Source of the DNA: Alkalicoccobacillus gibsonii
GTDB taxonomy: Bacteria > Bacillota > Bacilli > Bacillales > Bacillaceae_D
NCBI RefSeq assembly: GCF_016798245.1
Contig: NZ_JAEUZA010000002.1
Coordinates: 682,001-746,000, forward strand
Reading direction: 5' to 3'
Length of the DNA: 64,000 nucleotides
Each line of letters begins with the position of its first letter. Position 1 is the stretch's first letter. The position numbers were made by a program, and so were the translations under genes. Of this stretch, positions 53,496 through 62,443 are shown one piece after another. Below the pieces are notes generated by a model. It saw nothing but the letters and a program-made list of their open reading frames with translations. It was not told the origin of the DNA and searched no databases.

Positions 53496-54536
53496 TTGTC
53501 TAATGTTACGATTTCTGTATTAGTTGTTACTAGAAATGAAGAAAGTTATATTGCGGAGTTGCTTGAAAAGCTAATTAATCAAACCTTAAACAGGAATCAA
53601 TATGAGATTATTATTGTAGATGGGCAATCAGAGGATAAAACGCTAGAAGTAATAGAACCAATACTAAAAAAGAATAAAGACTTTATAAGGGTCATATCGA
53701 ACCCGCAGAAAACATTACCACCTGGCTGGAATCTAGGAATTAAAGCCTCTAGAGGAAATTACATCCTTAGAGTAGATGGTCATACATTAGTACCTGACGA
53801 TTTTCTCGAGAATTATATACACTTAATTAATAGAAAACCAGAAGTAGATTGTGTAGGTGGAATCATCGTATCAAAAGGGGAAGGATTCCAAGGGGAGATC
53901 AATCAATACGTTTATTCCCATCGCTTTGGAGTTGGCAATTCCAAATTCCGTACGACAAAAGACGTATGGGAAGGATTTGTTGATACTGTGCCTTATGGTG
54001 CCTATAAAAAAGAGGTATTTGAGACAGTAGGTTACTTTAATGAGCATCTGAAACGAAATGAAGATATTGAATTTCATAAACGTATGAAAGACAAAGGCGG
54101 ACAATTTTATCTCTCTACGTCTATTCAATCAACCTATTATGTAAGACCATCTCTTAGTGGTTTGATAAAAAAATCGTTAGGTGATGGCGTGTGGAATATT
54201 ATGGCTAACCGTGTGAGTCCGGGCAGTTTAAGACGGCGTCATAAAGCACCTTTGTATGCATTCTCATTCGGAGTTTTAGTCACGATTGCGGCTATACTTC
54301 ACCCTGTAGCTAGATGGTGTTTTATGAGTATGATTTTTCTTTATCTACTTGCAGCAGCTTTATCTACAATTGAGTTAGCAAAAAAAAATGGAATAAAGTA
54401 TTTTGTGCCGGGTATCTTCACATTTTTTTGTCTTCACTTTTTTAGAGGTTTTGGGAGTTTTTCAGCCCATTTTAAAAAGGAATATTGGTTAATCAATCAG
54501 AAAAGCCAGCAGGAAAGTGACAAAAGGTTTAATTGA
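53496..54536 (+). CDS. GT2 glycosyltransferase (ExoA/succinoglycan type)
   Basis: Membrane-associated glycosyltransferase of 346 residues. The GT-A domain begins TISVLVVTRNEESYI, with the nucleotide-sugar Asp in IIIVDGQSEDKT, the metal-binding RVDGHTLVP (DxD equivalent) near 91-99 and the acceptor-side motif KRNEDIEFHKRM. Two to three helices follow (about 250-320). It probably adds a sugar to a lipid-linked intermediate of a surface polysaccharide. The start is TTG 53496 with AAGGTG seven bases before it. First rightward gene of the cluster; DNA from here to the window end is clearly AT-richer than the first 50 kb. Confidence 0.85.
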   Translation: MSNVTISVLVVTRNEESYIAELLEKLINQTLNRNQYEIIIVDGQSEDKTLEVIEPILKKNKDFIRVISNPQKTLPPGWNLGIKASRGNYILRVDGHTLVPDDFLENYIHLINRKPEVDCVGGIIVSKGEGFQGEINQYVYSHRFGVGNSKFRTTKDVWEGFVDTVPYGAYKKEVFETVGYFNEHLKRNEDIEFHKRMKDKGGQFYLSTSIQSTYYVRPSLSGLIKKSLGDGVWNIMANRVSPGSLRRRHKAPLYAFSFGVLVTIAAILHPVARWCFMSMIFLYLLAAALSTIELAKKNGIKYFVPGIFTFFCLHFFRGFGSFSAHFKKEYWLINQKSQQESDKRFN

Positions 54537-54586
54537 TGATATAACATTGTATGTAAAAACTCCAAACTAAGTTAGGTTGAGATTTA

Positions 54587-55366
54587 ATGAGAGAAATTTT
54601 TCGATATAAAGAACTTTTATATTTTCTTGTGCATAAGGAACTGCGTGTAAGGTATCGTAATACATTTTTCGGGTATTTCTGGACACTACTAGAACCATTA
54701 GGCCTAATGTTGATTTTTACTTTAGTTTTTATGGTTATTGCAAGAGTTTCAATTGAAAATTATACTCTTTTTTTAGTTTCGGGTTTAATTCCTTTTATGT
54801 ACACACAACATTCAGTATCAAGAGGAACAAAGAGTCTTACAGCGAATGGCTCATTAATTAAGAAAATTTATTTTCCTAGAGAACTGTTTCCGTTAACGAT
54901 AACATTTTCTAGCTTAGTAAATCTGTTAATATCTTTAGTTTTAGTTGCCGCATATTCACTTTATATTAATGGGTCAATACCATTAGTTGGAATAGCTGTT
55001 TTACCATTAGTTATTGTCCTACAAACCATACTCTTGTTAGGTATTGTATTTATATTCTCATGTGTAAATGTTTACTTCAGAGATGTCGAGTTTATAGTTG
55101 GATTATTAATGAGAGGGTGGATGTATTTATCTGCTGTGATGTATCCACTAATTCAAGTTAAAGAGCAATTAGGTGGTTACTTTATTCTGTTCCAACTTAA
55201 CCCTATGGTGACCATATTAACCATATATCGTTGGATTTTTCATGGCGGAGAACTTACACCATCATGGGGAATGATTACTTATACAGTCATTTTTTCATTA
55301 TTCATTTTCTTTGTAGGCTGGAAATTCTTTAAGATAATGAGTAAAAAGATTGGAGAAGTTATTTAA
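54587..55366 (+). CDS. ABC-2 polymer exporter permease (TagG/TarG/Wzm type)
   Basis: Membrane half of an ABC exporter that flips lipid-linked teichoic acid or polysaccharide. The protein is 259 residues with six helices. The N-terminal amphipathic gate helix region reads FRYKELLYFLVHKELRVRYRNTFFGYFWTLLEP (described by its ends FRYKEL and WTLLEP). The start ATG 54587 is preceded by a weak ribosome site (AGGTTGAG). The stop codon overlaps the ATPase start by one base (TAATG), so the two are translated together and form the complex. Confidence 0.88.
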   Translation: MREIFRYKELLYFLVHKELRVRYRNTFFGYFWTLLEPLGLMLIFTLVFMVIARVSIENYTLFLVSGLIPFMYTQHSVSRGTKSLTANGSLIKKIYFPRELFPLTITFSSLVNLLISLVLVAAYSLYINGSIPLVGIAVLPLVIVLQTILLLGIVFIFSCVNVYFRDVEFIVGLLMRGWMYLSAVMYPLIQVKEQLGGYFILFQLNPMVTILTIYRWIFHGGELTPSWGMITYTVIFSLFIFFVGWKFFKIMSKKIGEVI

Positions 55367-56088
55367 TGACAAGTGCATTAGTGGTTAAGAATGTTAAAAA
55401 AGCTTTCAGAAAACCAACTGAAAAAACGTTAAAAGGACAATTAATCTCCATATTTAAAAAAGAAAAATCAGTCGATAAATTTCAAGCATTAGAAGACGTA
55501 TCGTTCGAAGTAAAAAAAGGTGAAGGATACGCTATAATAGGAAAAAATGGCGCTGGAAAGAGTACTTTGTTTAAAGTGATTTCCGGTGTAATTGTTCCTG
55601 ACCAAGGTACAATTGAGTTAAATGGGACTTTAATGCCTTTAATTGAACTAAGTGCAGGGCTCAGCGGAGACCTATCGGGTTTAGAAAATATTAGATTGAA
55701 TTGTGCGATATATGGTTTAAAAAAAGAAAAAATACAAGAAATTCTTCCCCAAATTGTGGAATTTGCAGAACTGGACGAATTCATAAACACACCCGTTAAA
55801 TTCTATTCTTCCGGTATGAAAGCAAGGTTAGGTTTTTCAATTGCTGTCCATATTGACACTGATATTGTATTAATTGATGAAGTGTTAGCTGTGGGTGATA
55901 AAGATTTTCGAGAAAAGTGTAATAAAAAGATGATCGAAATGAAAAAAAGTGGAAAGACAATTGTTATTGTTTCACACAGTATGGGACCATTAAAAAAAAT
56001 ATGTGATCGTGCTATCGTATTAAAAAAAGGGAAGGTTGAGGCAGAAGGAGATATCATTGATATGATTAAGTTATACGAAGCAAAATAG
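55366..56088 (+). CDS. ABC exporter ATPase (TagH/TarH/Wzt type)
   Basis: ATPase of 240 residues for polymer export. Walker A is GKNGAGKST (59-67), the signature YSSGMKARLGFS (about 145-156), Walker B DIVLIDEVLAVGD and the switch His VSHSMG. It has the insertion between the first strand and Walker A (KKAFRKPTEKTLKG) that marks the teichoic acid and O-antigen exporter group. It lacks the long C-terminal extension of B. subtilis TagH (about 527 residues) and the carbohydrate-binding domain of Wzt, so it is a minimal version. It pairs with the permease encoded directly upstream. Confidence 0.9.
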   Translation: MTSALVVKNVKKAFRKPTEKTLKGQLISIFKKEKSVDKFQALEDVSFEVKKGEGYAIIGKNGAGKSTLFKVISGVIVPDQGTIELNGTLMPLIELSAGLSGDLSGLENIRLNCAIYGLKKEKIQEILPQIVEFAELDEFINTPVKFYSSGMKARLGFSIAVHIDTDIVLIDEVLAVGDKDFREKCNKKMIEMKKSGKTIVIVSHSMGPLKKICDRAIVLKKGKVEAEGDIIDMIKLYEAK

Positions 56089-56283
56089 ATATGATAAATA
56101 ACCTTTAGATAAATAATCTAAAGGTTATTTACCTTCAAAAACTATCTTTTGTATTTTAATTACTAATGTTAAAGGACTATAGTTAGGGATAACATAAAGT
56201 AAATTACTAATATTACCATAGTTGATACAGAGTAGGTATGATAGCATACATATTAATGTAACGTTCAAAGGAGAGAAGGTAGT

Positions 56284-59115
56284 ATGTTAAGCGTCCATGA
56301 AATAAAGTGGGATGGGGAATACTTACGAGTACTATTACAAAATTCATCTCATATAAAAAATATTAATCTAATCGCAAAAGATATTAATAGTGTTAATCTT
56401 AACTGTGATATAAAAAAAACAAATAACTTTTTTGAAATTTTGGTGTCTCATACTGAACTAAAGAAATTAAAAATCGGTGAGTGGAAGCTATATGTAAGCT
56501 ATAGAAAGAGATTTAAATCACAAATTCAACCATTAGCCTATTCAAATGCGCCTTTAGCTTCACAAACTACAAGACATCTAAAGCCTATTATTAATAAAAA
56601 GAATATAAGTGCCGTTCTTTATATTAACAATAATCACCAATTAGAAATTCGTATTGCAGATTATTTAACGGTTCTTTCTACTAGTTCCCAAAAGGTACAC
56701 TTTTCTTATTCAATATCAGAAATAGAATACATTGATAATAAGATCTGCTTTTATACACTTGAAACTTTATGTGACTACTATGATGAAGCACTTTTAGTCT
56801 TTGAGGGAGAAGAAACTGTTAAGTATGTTAAAGTTGAATTTGATGAAACTCAAAAAGGCTTTCTGGTCAAAAAAAAGGATTTTAGTAAACTAAAATCAGA
56901 GCAAATCTTTAAGGGTTATTTAATTATAAAAATGGGTTCATTAATTAAGATTATTAATTTTAATGCTATAAGTTTGGAAAGAGAAATTGATCTTAATCAT
57001 AAGTACAAACTTGATTTGTTTAATCCAAGTGATTTCTCTTTTAAAGTTAAGTTAAAAGAAGAAGCCTATAAAAATCAAACGTTACGTGGAGAGTTATCAG
57101 TTGAAGACTTTAAAACTGAAGGACAAGAGATTAGCTTCATTTTTAAAAAAGAGGCCATTCATTTTTCTCAAGACTACTCATTTTATTTAAAGAAAAGAAG
57201 GTCACCAGATAAAGTGGAACTTAAGACAGATTCTACTTGCCTCGATGATAATCATGTCAGGATATCTTTAAAAATAGACCAATTTCAAGATCCTTTAAGT
57301 TTAAAGGGCAGATGGGATTTGTTTGCAGACATTCAGCATTCAGAATTATTCAATGAAAGAATGAGAGTAGGGGCCTATAATATAAATGGATTAAGTCATT
57401 TTGAGAGTATGTTTAATAAAATTCACCTAGCAGAAGAGTTTATCGTAGCGCCATATCTAACCACAGATAATGAATACTCATTTGTTTTTGCTGAACAAGT
57501 AAATTACTATAAGGAGAAGTATAGAATCTTCTCGTCTTTAAAAAATGTGAAGCTTTCTAAAAAGGGAAAATTAAAATTATCTGTTGAAGTAAGATCAAAT
57601 GAATCTTTTACTTATGAGGTTACAAAATTAATAGTAAAATTAAGAAAAAGTGATGAAATACGTGAAATTCCAGTACAACTTGTAAAGCAGGAAGGAAACA
57701 AAAAGATTGTTTCTTTAACAACCTCAATTGATGAATTAAATCTAGAGCAGTTCTATTGGGATTTTTATGTGGAGTATAAAGTTGAAGAATCAGCATTGTT
57801 CTCAAAACGATTAAAGAATACAAATAAAATCATCGCCAAAAAATTAAAACATGGTGCATTCACTAATACGTACAAAACAAAAGAAGGCTACTTGGTTTAT
57901 CCGTATATTACAAGGGACCAATCAGTGAGTTTAACGTACAGGTTAAAAGGAGAATTTGAATCAAATAAGCACAAGATTATTGAATACTTGGCTTTTTTAT
58001 CATTTAAGTTAAAGAAATCAAAAAATAAAAAGAATCAAGCTTGGTTAATCCATGAAAAGTTATCAGAAACTGCACAAGACAATAGTTTTTACTTCTTTAA
58101 GTATTGTTATGAGAACAGACCCGAAAAAGATGTATACTATGTTATTAAAGAGGGATCAGAGGACGTAAATAACCTAGCGCCATACATGGATAGAGTTGTG
58201 TATTTTATGTCTTATAAACACATTAAATTGATTCTTGAGTCTAAATTAATAATATCATCTGAAGCTAAAGGACACGGCTACGCTTGGCGAGTATCGCAGG
58301 GGCCAATTAGAAACTATGTAGATAAAAAGAAATATGTATTCCTTCAACATGGAGTATTAGGTTTGAAAAAAGTAGATTCTACTTTTAACTATAGAGGAGC
58401 AAACTCTGCTGAACTTTTTGTAGTCTCTTCAGAATTTGAAAAAAAAATAGTTAAAGAGCATTTCGGATATCCTGAAAAAAGACTTATTGTCACTGGTTTA
58501 GCAAGATGGGATGTATTAGAAAATAAAGTAAATGAGCATAAAGAAATTATCTTTATGCCGACATGGAGAAACTGGTTAGAAGAAGTTGATGAGGGTCAGT
58601 TTCTAAATTCGCAATACTATCGTTCTTACAATGATCTGCTAAACTCAAAAGAACTGGTAGAAACGCTAACATCCAATAATTTAACTTTAAATTTCTATGT
58701 ACATCCAAAGTTCATGCCTTATGTGAAAAATTTCTCCTCGGAGGACTCTAAAATAAAAGTACTACAATTCGGACAGGATCGTATCAATGAATTAATCATG
58801 CGTTCACACATGCTGATCACTGATTACTCAAGTGTAGCTTGGGAAATGTACTATCTAAAAAAACCCGTTCTTTTTTACTACTTTGATCTTCCGAAGTACA
58901 TGAAGTATCAAGGAGCCTACATGGATATTGAAAATGAACGATTTGGAGATATGGCTAAAACACCTAATGAATTAATACATCTCATTAATTCATATGTGAG
59001 AAATGGTTTTAAAGAGAATCCTACTTATGTTGAAAAACGTGAAGAATACTTTAAATATGTAGATAACTTAAATAGTGAGAGAATCTTCAGTGAAATAGTA
59101 AGTCGAGAAAAATAG
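56284..59115 (+). CDS. Large CDP-glycerol glycerophosphotransferase-like polymerase (TagF type)
   Basis: A 943-residue peripheral membrane enzyme. The C-terminal third (about 600-940) is a Glyphos_transf (TagF/TagB) domain: FLQHGVLGLKKVD carries the catalytic His, followed by FMPTWRNWLEE, VHPKF and the substrate-binding ITDYSSVAWEMYY. It would polymerise glycerol- or ribitol-phosphate from a CDP-activated donor. The N-terminal 580 residues are Lys/Glu-rich and appear to hold repeated beta-type modules (APYLTTDNEYSF resembles VYPYITRDQSVS), probably for polymer or membrane docking. It is longer than B. subtilis TagF (about 746). It ends at a strong terminator. Confidence 0.85.
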   Translation: MLSVHEIKWDGEYLRVLLQNSSHIKNINLIAKDINSVNLNCDIKKTNNFFEILVSHTELKKLKIGEWKLYVSYRKRFKSQIQPLAYSNAPLASQTTRHLKPIINKKNISAVLYINNNHQLEIRIADYLTVLSTSSQKVHFSYSISEIEYIDNKICFYTLETLCDYYDEALLVFEGEETVKYVKVEFDETQKGFLVKKKDFSKLKSEQIFKGYLIIKMGSLIKIINFNAISLEREIDLNHKYKLDLFNPSDFSFKVKLKEEAYKNQTLRGELSVEDFKTEGQEISFIFKKEAIHFSQDYSFYLKKRRSPDKVELKTDSTCLDDNHVRISLKIDQFQDPLSLKGRWDLFADIQHSELFNERMRVGAYNINGLSHFESMFNKIHLAEEFIVAPYLTTDNEYSFVFAEQVNYYKEKYRIFSSLKNVKLSKKGKLKLSVEVRSNESFTYEVTKLIVKLRKSDEIREIPVQLVKQEGNKKIVSLTTSIDELNLEQFYWDFYVEYKVEESALFSKRLKNTNKIIAKKLKHGAFTNTYKTKEGYLVYPYITRDQSVSLTYRLKGEFESNKHKIIEYLAFLSFKLKKSKNKKNQAWLIHEKLSETAQDNSFYFFKYCYENRPEKDVYYVIKEGSEDVNNLAPYMDRVVYFMSYKHIKLILESKLIISSEAKGHGYAWRVSQGPIRNYVDKKKYVFLQHGVLGLKKVDSTFNYRGANSAELFVVSSEFEKKIVKEHFGYPEKRLIVTGLARWDVLENKVNEHKEIIFMPTWRNWLEEVDEGQFLNSQYYRSYNDLLNSKELVETLTSNNLTLNFYVHPKFMPYVKNFSSEDSKIKVLQFGQDRINELIMRSHMLITDYSSVAWEMYYLKKPVLFYYFDLPKYMKYQGAYMDIENERFGDMAKTPNELIHLINSYVRNGFKENPTYVEKREEYFKYVDNLNSERIFSEIVSREK

Positions 59116-59124
59116 ACTTGTACG

Positions 59125-59160
59125 AAAAAAGAAGTAGACAGAGAGCTGTCCACTTCTTTT
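59125..59160. terminator. Bidirectional terminator after the tagF-like gene
   Basis: AAAAAAGAAGT (59125-59135) and GACAG (59137-59141) pair with CTGTC (59146-59150) and ACTTCTTTT (59152-59160) around one mismatch, followed by more T. Also used by the leftward glycosyltransferase gene. Confidence 0.85.
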
Positions 59161-59161
59161 T

Positions 59162-60712
59162 TTATTTCTTTAATAGAATAGAGTTGTACAAGTTAGACCA
59201 ATTGTTAACAAAAGTATCTTCATTGAATTCAGTAAGCATCGACACATTCGCGTTTCGACGTAGCTTTGTCAACAAATTATTGTCACGGAGTAATTCAATC
59301 ATTTTGTCAGCTAATTGCTCAATGTTTTTATTTTCAACTAGAAGGCCATTCATTCCATCTTTAATAATATCACTTGGACCATACTTTAAGTCGTAACTTA
59401 CAACAGGGCATCCATTAACAAGGCTTTCTAATAGGACTAAACCAAAACCTTCGTAATCACTAGTTAAGATTGAAAAAGCAGCCTCTTGATAGTAGATAGA
59501 AGGATTATGGGAGAAACCAACCATTTCAACATTATCTTCTACTCCTAATTCCTCTATAAGATGCTTAATATTTTCTTTGTTTTCTCCATCCCCTACTAAA
59601 ACAAGTTTAATGTCTGGAACCTCATGTTTAGCTTTAGCTAAAGCTTTAATTGCATGATCATGAGATTTTTGCGCATTAAGCCTTGCTACCATAACAATCT
59701 TTTTCGGATCGTATGATTGTGCTTTAGGGATTTCTGGACTATTACTTTGAAACGCATGTGGGATGACAGTTATTTGATCTTTTTGTCCTACTCTATTTTC
59801 TATATCTTGACGTTGTTTATGAGTAAGAATAACCAATCCATCCATTCTGTCGACAGAGTTCAGCATCACTTTATGATTACTGTTGAATAGAGAGTCGACA
59901 TTGTTAGGATCTTCTAAATGCATTGTGTGTAGAACAAAAATTTTGTAGAGATTTTCTTGTGTGTAATTCAGTACCAATTTATCTATGGAACGGGCTTCAG
60001 CTATCATGAAGATAGGACTCCTGCTTTTTTCAAGCACACAATCAAAGAAATGGTGTTTTAACTCATCTTCTGAATGTAAAATTTTTAAAGTTTCGCCGTT
60101 TTTATTAAAACGTATAATTCTTAATAATTTATTCTTTTTTTGCTCATCATTCCACTCAAACCATTTAGAGAGATAACATGTTCCATCCGGTCGATAGTAA
60201 AGTTCTTGACGAGGTTTCCGATTAGAGTAATCGTTATAAACAACTCTGGATAGGTAGCCTTTATTATCAAATTCTTCAGTTTTGTAACAATATCTATTTT
60301 CATTGAAGTAATCAACTTTAACTAACTCATTGCTATCAGAATACTTCATATACTTAATGTAAAGCCCGTTTTTATAGAGTCTATATGCATTTTTATTTTT
60401 TTCGATGTTGTAAGTAGTCTCATCTAAAGGGTGCACTACTCTAGGAAGTTCTTTGTTAGTTTGGCCTTTAAAAAATTCATATAGATTTAAGATTTGTATC
60501 CCTTCATTTATTTTCTTTTTCGAATATAGTTCCTCTTCAAGGTTAATGTAATGAGATGGATCAAATCTTAATGTGAGTATTTTAGTTTCTTGTCCTTTAT
60601 GCTCGTAAAATAATCTTGCTCTTTGCAACATCGCTTGATTTAAACCTGTTATATTCTCAACAATTCTGTTCACTACAAAAATGTTCGTACATTCTGGGAA
60701 ATTAGTATTCAT
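59162..60712 (-). CDS. GT4 glycosyltransferase (TagE/TarM type)
   Basis: A retaining glycosyltransferase of 516 residues with the length and layout of TagE, which glucosylates glycerol-phosphate chains of wall teichoic acid. The N-terminal half includes NRIVENITGLNQAML and a beta-rich insertion (about 130-200) typical of TagE/TarM. The C-terminal GT-B half contains VARLNAQKSHDHAI, LVGDGENKENIK and the EX7E motif EGFGLVLLE, then GPSDIIKDGMNG. It is the only leftward gene of the surface polymer cluster. Probably it decorates the polymer made by the CDP-glycerol-type polymerases. Confidence 0.85.
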   Translation of the reverse strand: MNTNFPECTNIFVVNRIVENITGLNQAMLQRARLFYEHKGQETKILTLRFDPSHYINLEEELYSKKKINEGIQILNLYEFFKGQTNKELPRVVHPLDETTYNIEKNKNAYRLYKNGLYIKYMKYSDSNELVKVDYFNENRYCYKTEEFDNKGYLSRVVYNDYSNRKPRQELYYRPDGTCYLSKWFEWNDEQKKNKLLRIIRFNKNGETLKILHSEDELKHHFFDCVLEKSRSPIFMIAEARSIDKLVLNYTQENLYKIFVLHTMHLEDPNNVDSLFNSNHKVMLNSVDRMDGLVILTHKQRQDIENRVGQKDQITVIPHAFQSNSPEIPKAQSYDPKKIVMVARLNAQKSHDHAIKALAKAKHEVPDIKLVLVGDGENKENIKHLIEELGVEDNVEMVGFSHNPSIYYQEAAFSILTSDYEGFGLVLLESLVNGCPVVSYDLKYGPSDIIKDGMNGLLVENKNIEQLADKMIELLRDNNLLTKLRRNANVSMLTEFNEDTFVNNWSNLYNSILLKK

Positions 60713-60964
60713 TGAATTTTCCTTTCAAGATGCAGAGTTTTCAACCATCATTTTGCATTAGTGGTTTTTATAATTTTACCATATTAAAATGAATAGGTTA
60801 ATCATTGAGAGCCATTACCACATTGTTTCTAAATTATAAATTATAGATTTATTAAGATAGCTTTGCTCGTATTGATTTTATTTGTTTATACCCGTTTTAT
60901 AGTCAACTGTGAAGTTTTAATGGAAATTGTAAAAAAGAAGAGGCTTTCTGTAAATACTGTGTTA

Positions 60965-60999
60965 AAATAACCCTTAGACTATGAATCTAGGGGTTATTT
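60965..60999 (+). promoter_or_regulatory. Hairpin covering the ribosome site of the sugar transferase gene
   Basis: The arm 60965-60978 pairs with 60986-60999 over 14 bp (one G-T), loop CTATGAA. The right arm contains AGGGG (60989-60993), the only plausible ribosome site for ATG 61002. There is no T run and no rightward gene upstream. The rest of 60713-61001 is AT-rich, with no gene seen. Confidence 0.6.
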
Positions 61000-61001
61000 A
61001 T

Positions 61002-62372
61002 ATGCTAAATATCTTTCCCAATAAGTTTGCTCGAGGGTTCACGATTTGTATAGATCTCTTTATTATAATAATGGCATACGTTTTGGCTTTTACTGTAAGA
61101 TACAAAAGTACAGCACCACGAAATATTGAAGCTTTTATGTCCGTTATTCCATGGATCTTGCTAATTAGTGTTGTTTTTATCTGTATATATGAGGTAGACC
61201 GACTCGTGCAATATGATGTTTGGGACATTATACGTAAACTGGCTGTGTCTTTGACATTTATTATGTTGTTAACGATGACTGCTTCTTTCTTGTTTCGAGA
61301 GTTTGCATTACCGCGACTTGTTATTATTTTGGCACATGTGTTTGCATTTGGATTAATGCTTACATGGAAGGTATTATATACGAAGTATAATCAACTCTCA
61401 AAAAAAGGTAAGCTAATGTTTATTGGAGCAGAATCCGAGTTCCATGAAATGGAAGATAACCTTTCTCAGTTTCTCTCGAACAATGGAAGAGCTAAGTATT
61501 ATGATATGAAGTCAAATGTTCAACAACTTAAAACACAACTTCTAAATTATGATTTTATCTTCTTAAGTTCCTCTCTTGAAGATGAGAAAAAGAACCGAAT
61601 TATTTTCCATGCGATGAAAAATAATAAGCTTGTTTATATTGTACCAACAGTCAATGAATTGCTTGTTATGAATACATCAGTCACAACACTTGACGACACA
61701 ATGGTAATGCAAGTCAAGCCGTTTACTCTTCCTGTAGCTCAGTTAGCCATGAAACGTCTCATGGATATTGTGCTATCATTAGCGATTTTGGTTGCTACAT
61801 TACCTGTCTCTTTAATCGCTGCAATTACCATAAAAATTGAAGATGGTGGATCTATTTTCTTTAAACAAGAGCGAATTGGCAAGGACCATAAACAATTTCA
61901 CATTCTAAAATTCCGATCAATGGTAGAAAATGCCGAAGAACAAACTGGCCCAACGCTAGCTCAATCTGGAGATAATCGCATTACGAAAATTGGACGTTTT
62001 ATGCGAAAAACACGTATTGATGAACTTCCACAATTAATTAATGTGCTTGTTGGAGATATGTCTTTAGTAGGACCAAGACCAGAGAGAGATTTCTTCGCAG
62101 ACCAATTCCAAAAGGATAATAAATGGTTTAACTATCGAAACACGGTTAAGCCAGGAATTACTGGCTATGCGCAAGTTATGGGGAAATATACAACAAATGT
62201 AGACAAAAAGCTTAAATTTGATTTGCATTATATTCGAAATTACTCCATTTGGCTCGATTTTATTATTCTTCTTAGAACTGTACTTGTTGTTATTAATAAG
62301 GCAAAGTCTGAAGGAGAAGTTAAAAAACCGAAAAAAGTGGGTATCTTTGCTAAGAAGCAAGAAGATTTTTAA
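61002..62372 (+). CDS. Polyprenyl-phosphate sugar-1-phosphate transferase (WbaP/EpsL-like)
   Basis: A 456-residue membrane enzyme that starts a polysaccharide unit by moving a sugar phosphate from UDP-sugar to undecaprenyl phosphate. Four N-terminal helices (about 10-130) and a CoA-binding-like domain precede the catalytic region. There, KRLMDIVLSLAILVATLP is the re-entrant helix, KIEDGGSIFFKQERIGKD and ILKFRSMV the active-site Asp-Glu area, and RIDELPQLINVLVGDMSLVG and PRPERDF the signature. ATG 61002 is the likely start; an ATG 21 bases earlier lies in the loop of a hairpin. The ribosome site is inside that hairpin's stem. Confidence 0.9.
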   Translation: MLNIFPNKFARGFTICIDLFIIIMAYVLAFTVRYKSTAPRNIEAFMSVIPWILLISVVFICIYEVDRLVQYDVWDIIRKLAVSLTFIMLLTMTASFLFREFALPRLVIILAHVFAFGLMLTWKVLYTKYNQLSKKGKLMFIGAESEFHEMEDNLSQFLSNNGRAKYYDMKSNVQQLKTQLLNYDFIFLSSSLEDEKKNRIIFHAMKNNKLVYIVPTVNELLVMNTSVTTLDDTMVMQVKPFTLPVAQLAMKRLMDIVLSLAILVATLPVSLIAAITIKIEDGGSIFFKQERIGKDHKQFHILKFRSMVENAEEQTGPTLAQSGDNRITKIGRFMRKTRIDELPQLINVLVGDMSLVGPRPERDFFADQFQKDNKWFNYRNTVKPGITGYAQVMGKYTTNVDKKLKFDLHYIRNYSIWLDFIILLRTVLVVINKAKSEGEVKKPKKVGIFAKKQEDF

Positions 62373-62380
62373 AGAGCCAT

Positions 62381-62418
62381 AAACCTCTTGTTACTTTCAG
62401 TGACAGGGGTTTCTTTTT
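62381..62418 (+). terminator. Terminator after the sugar transferase gene
   Basis: AAACCTCTTGTTAC (62381-62394) pairs, with one bulge, with GTGACAGGGGTTT (62400-62412), followed by CTTTTT. It lies just before the next gene, so partial read-through is likely. Confidence 0.7.
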
Positions 62419-62443
62419 GAATAGGAGAGTAAAGGAGAACATC

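Noticed and set aside
59118-59396. A rightward frame antisense to the TagE-like gene
   Set aside because: It begins in the terminator hairpin and overlaps a well-supported glycosyltransferase on the other strand.
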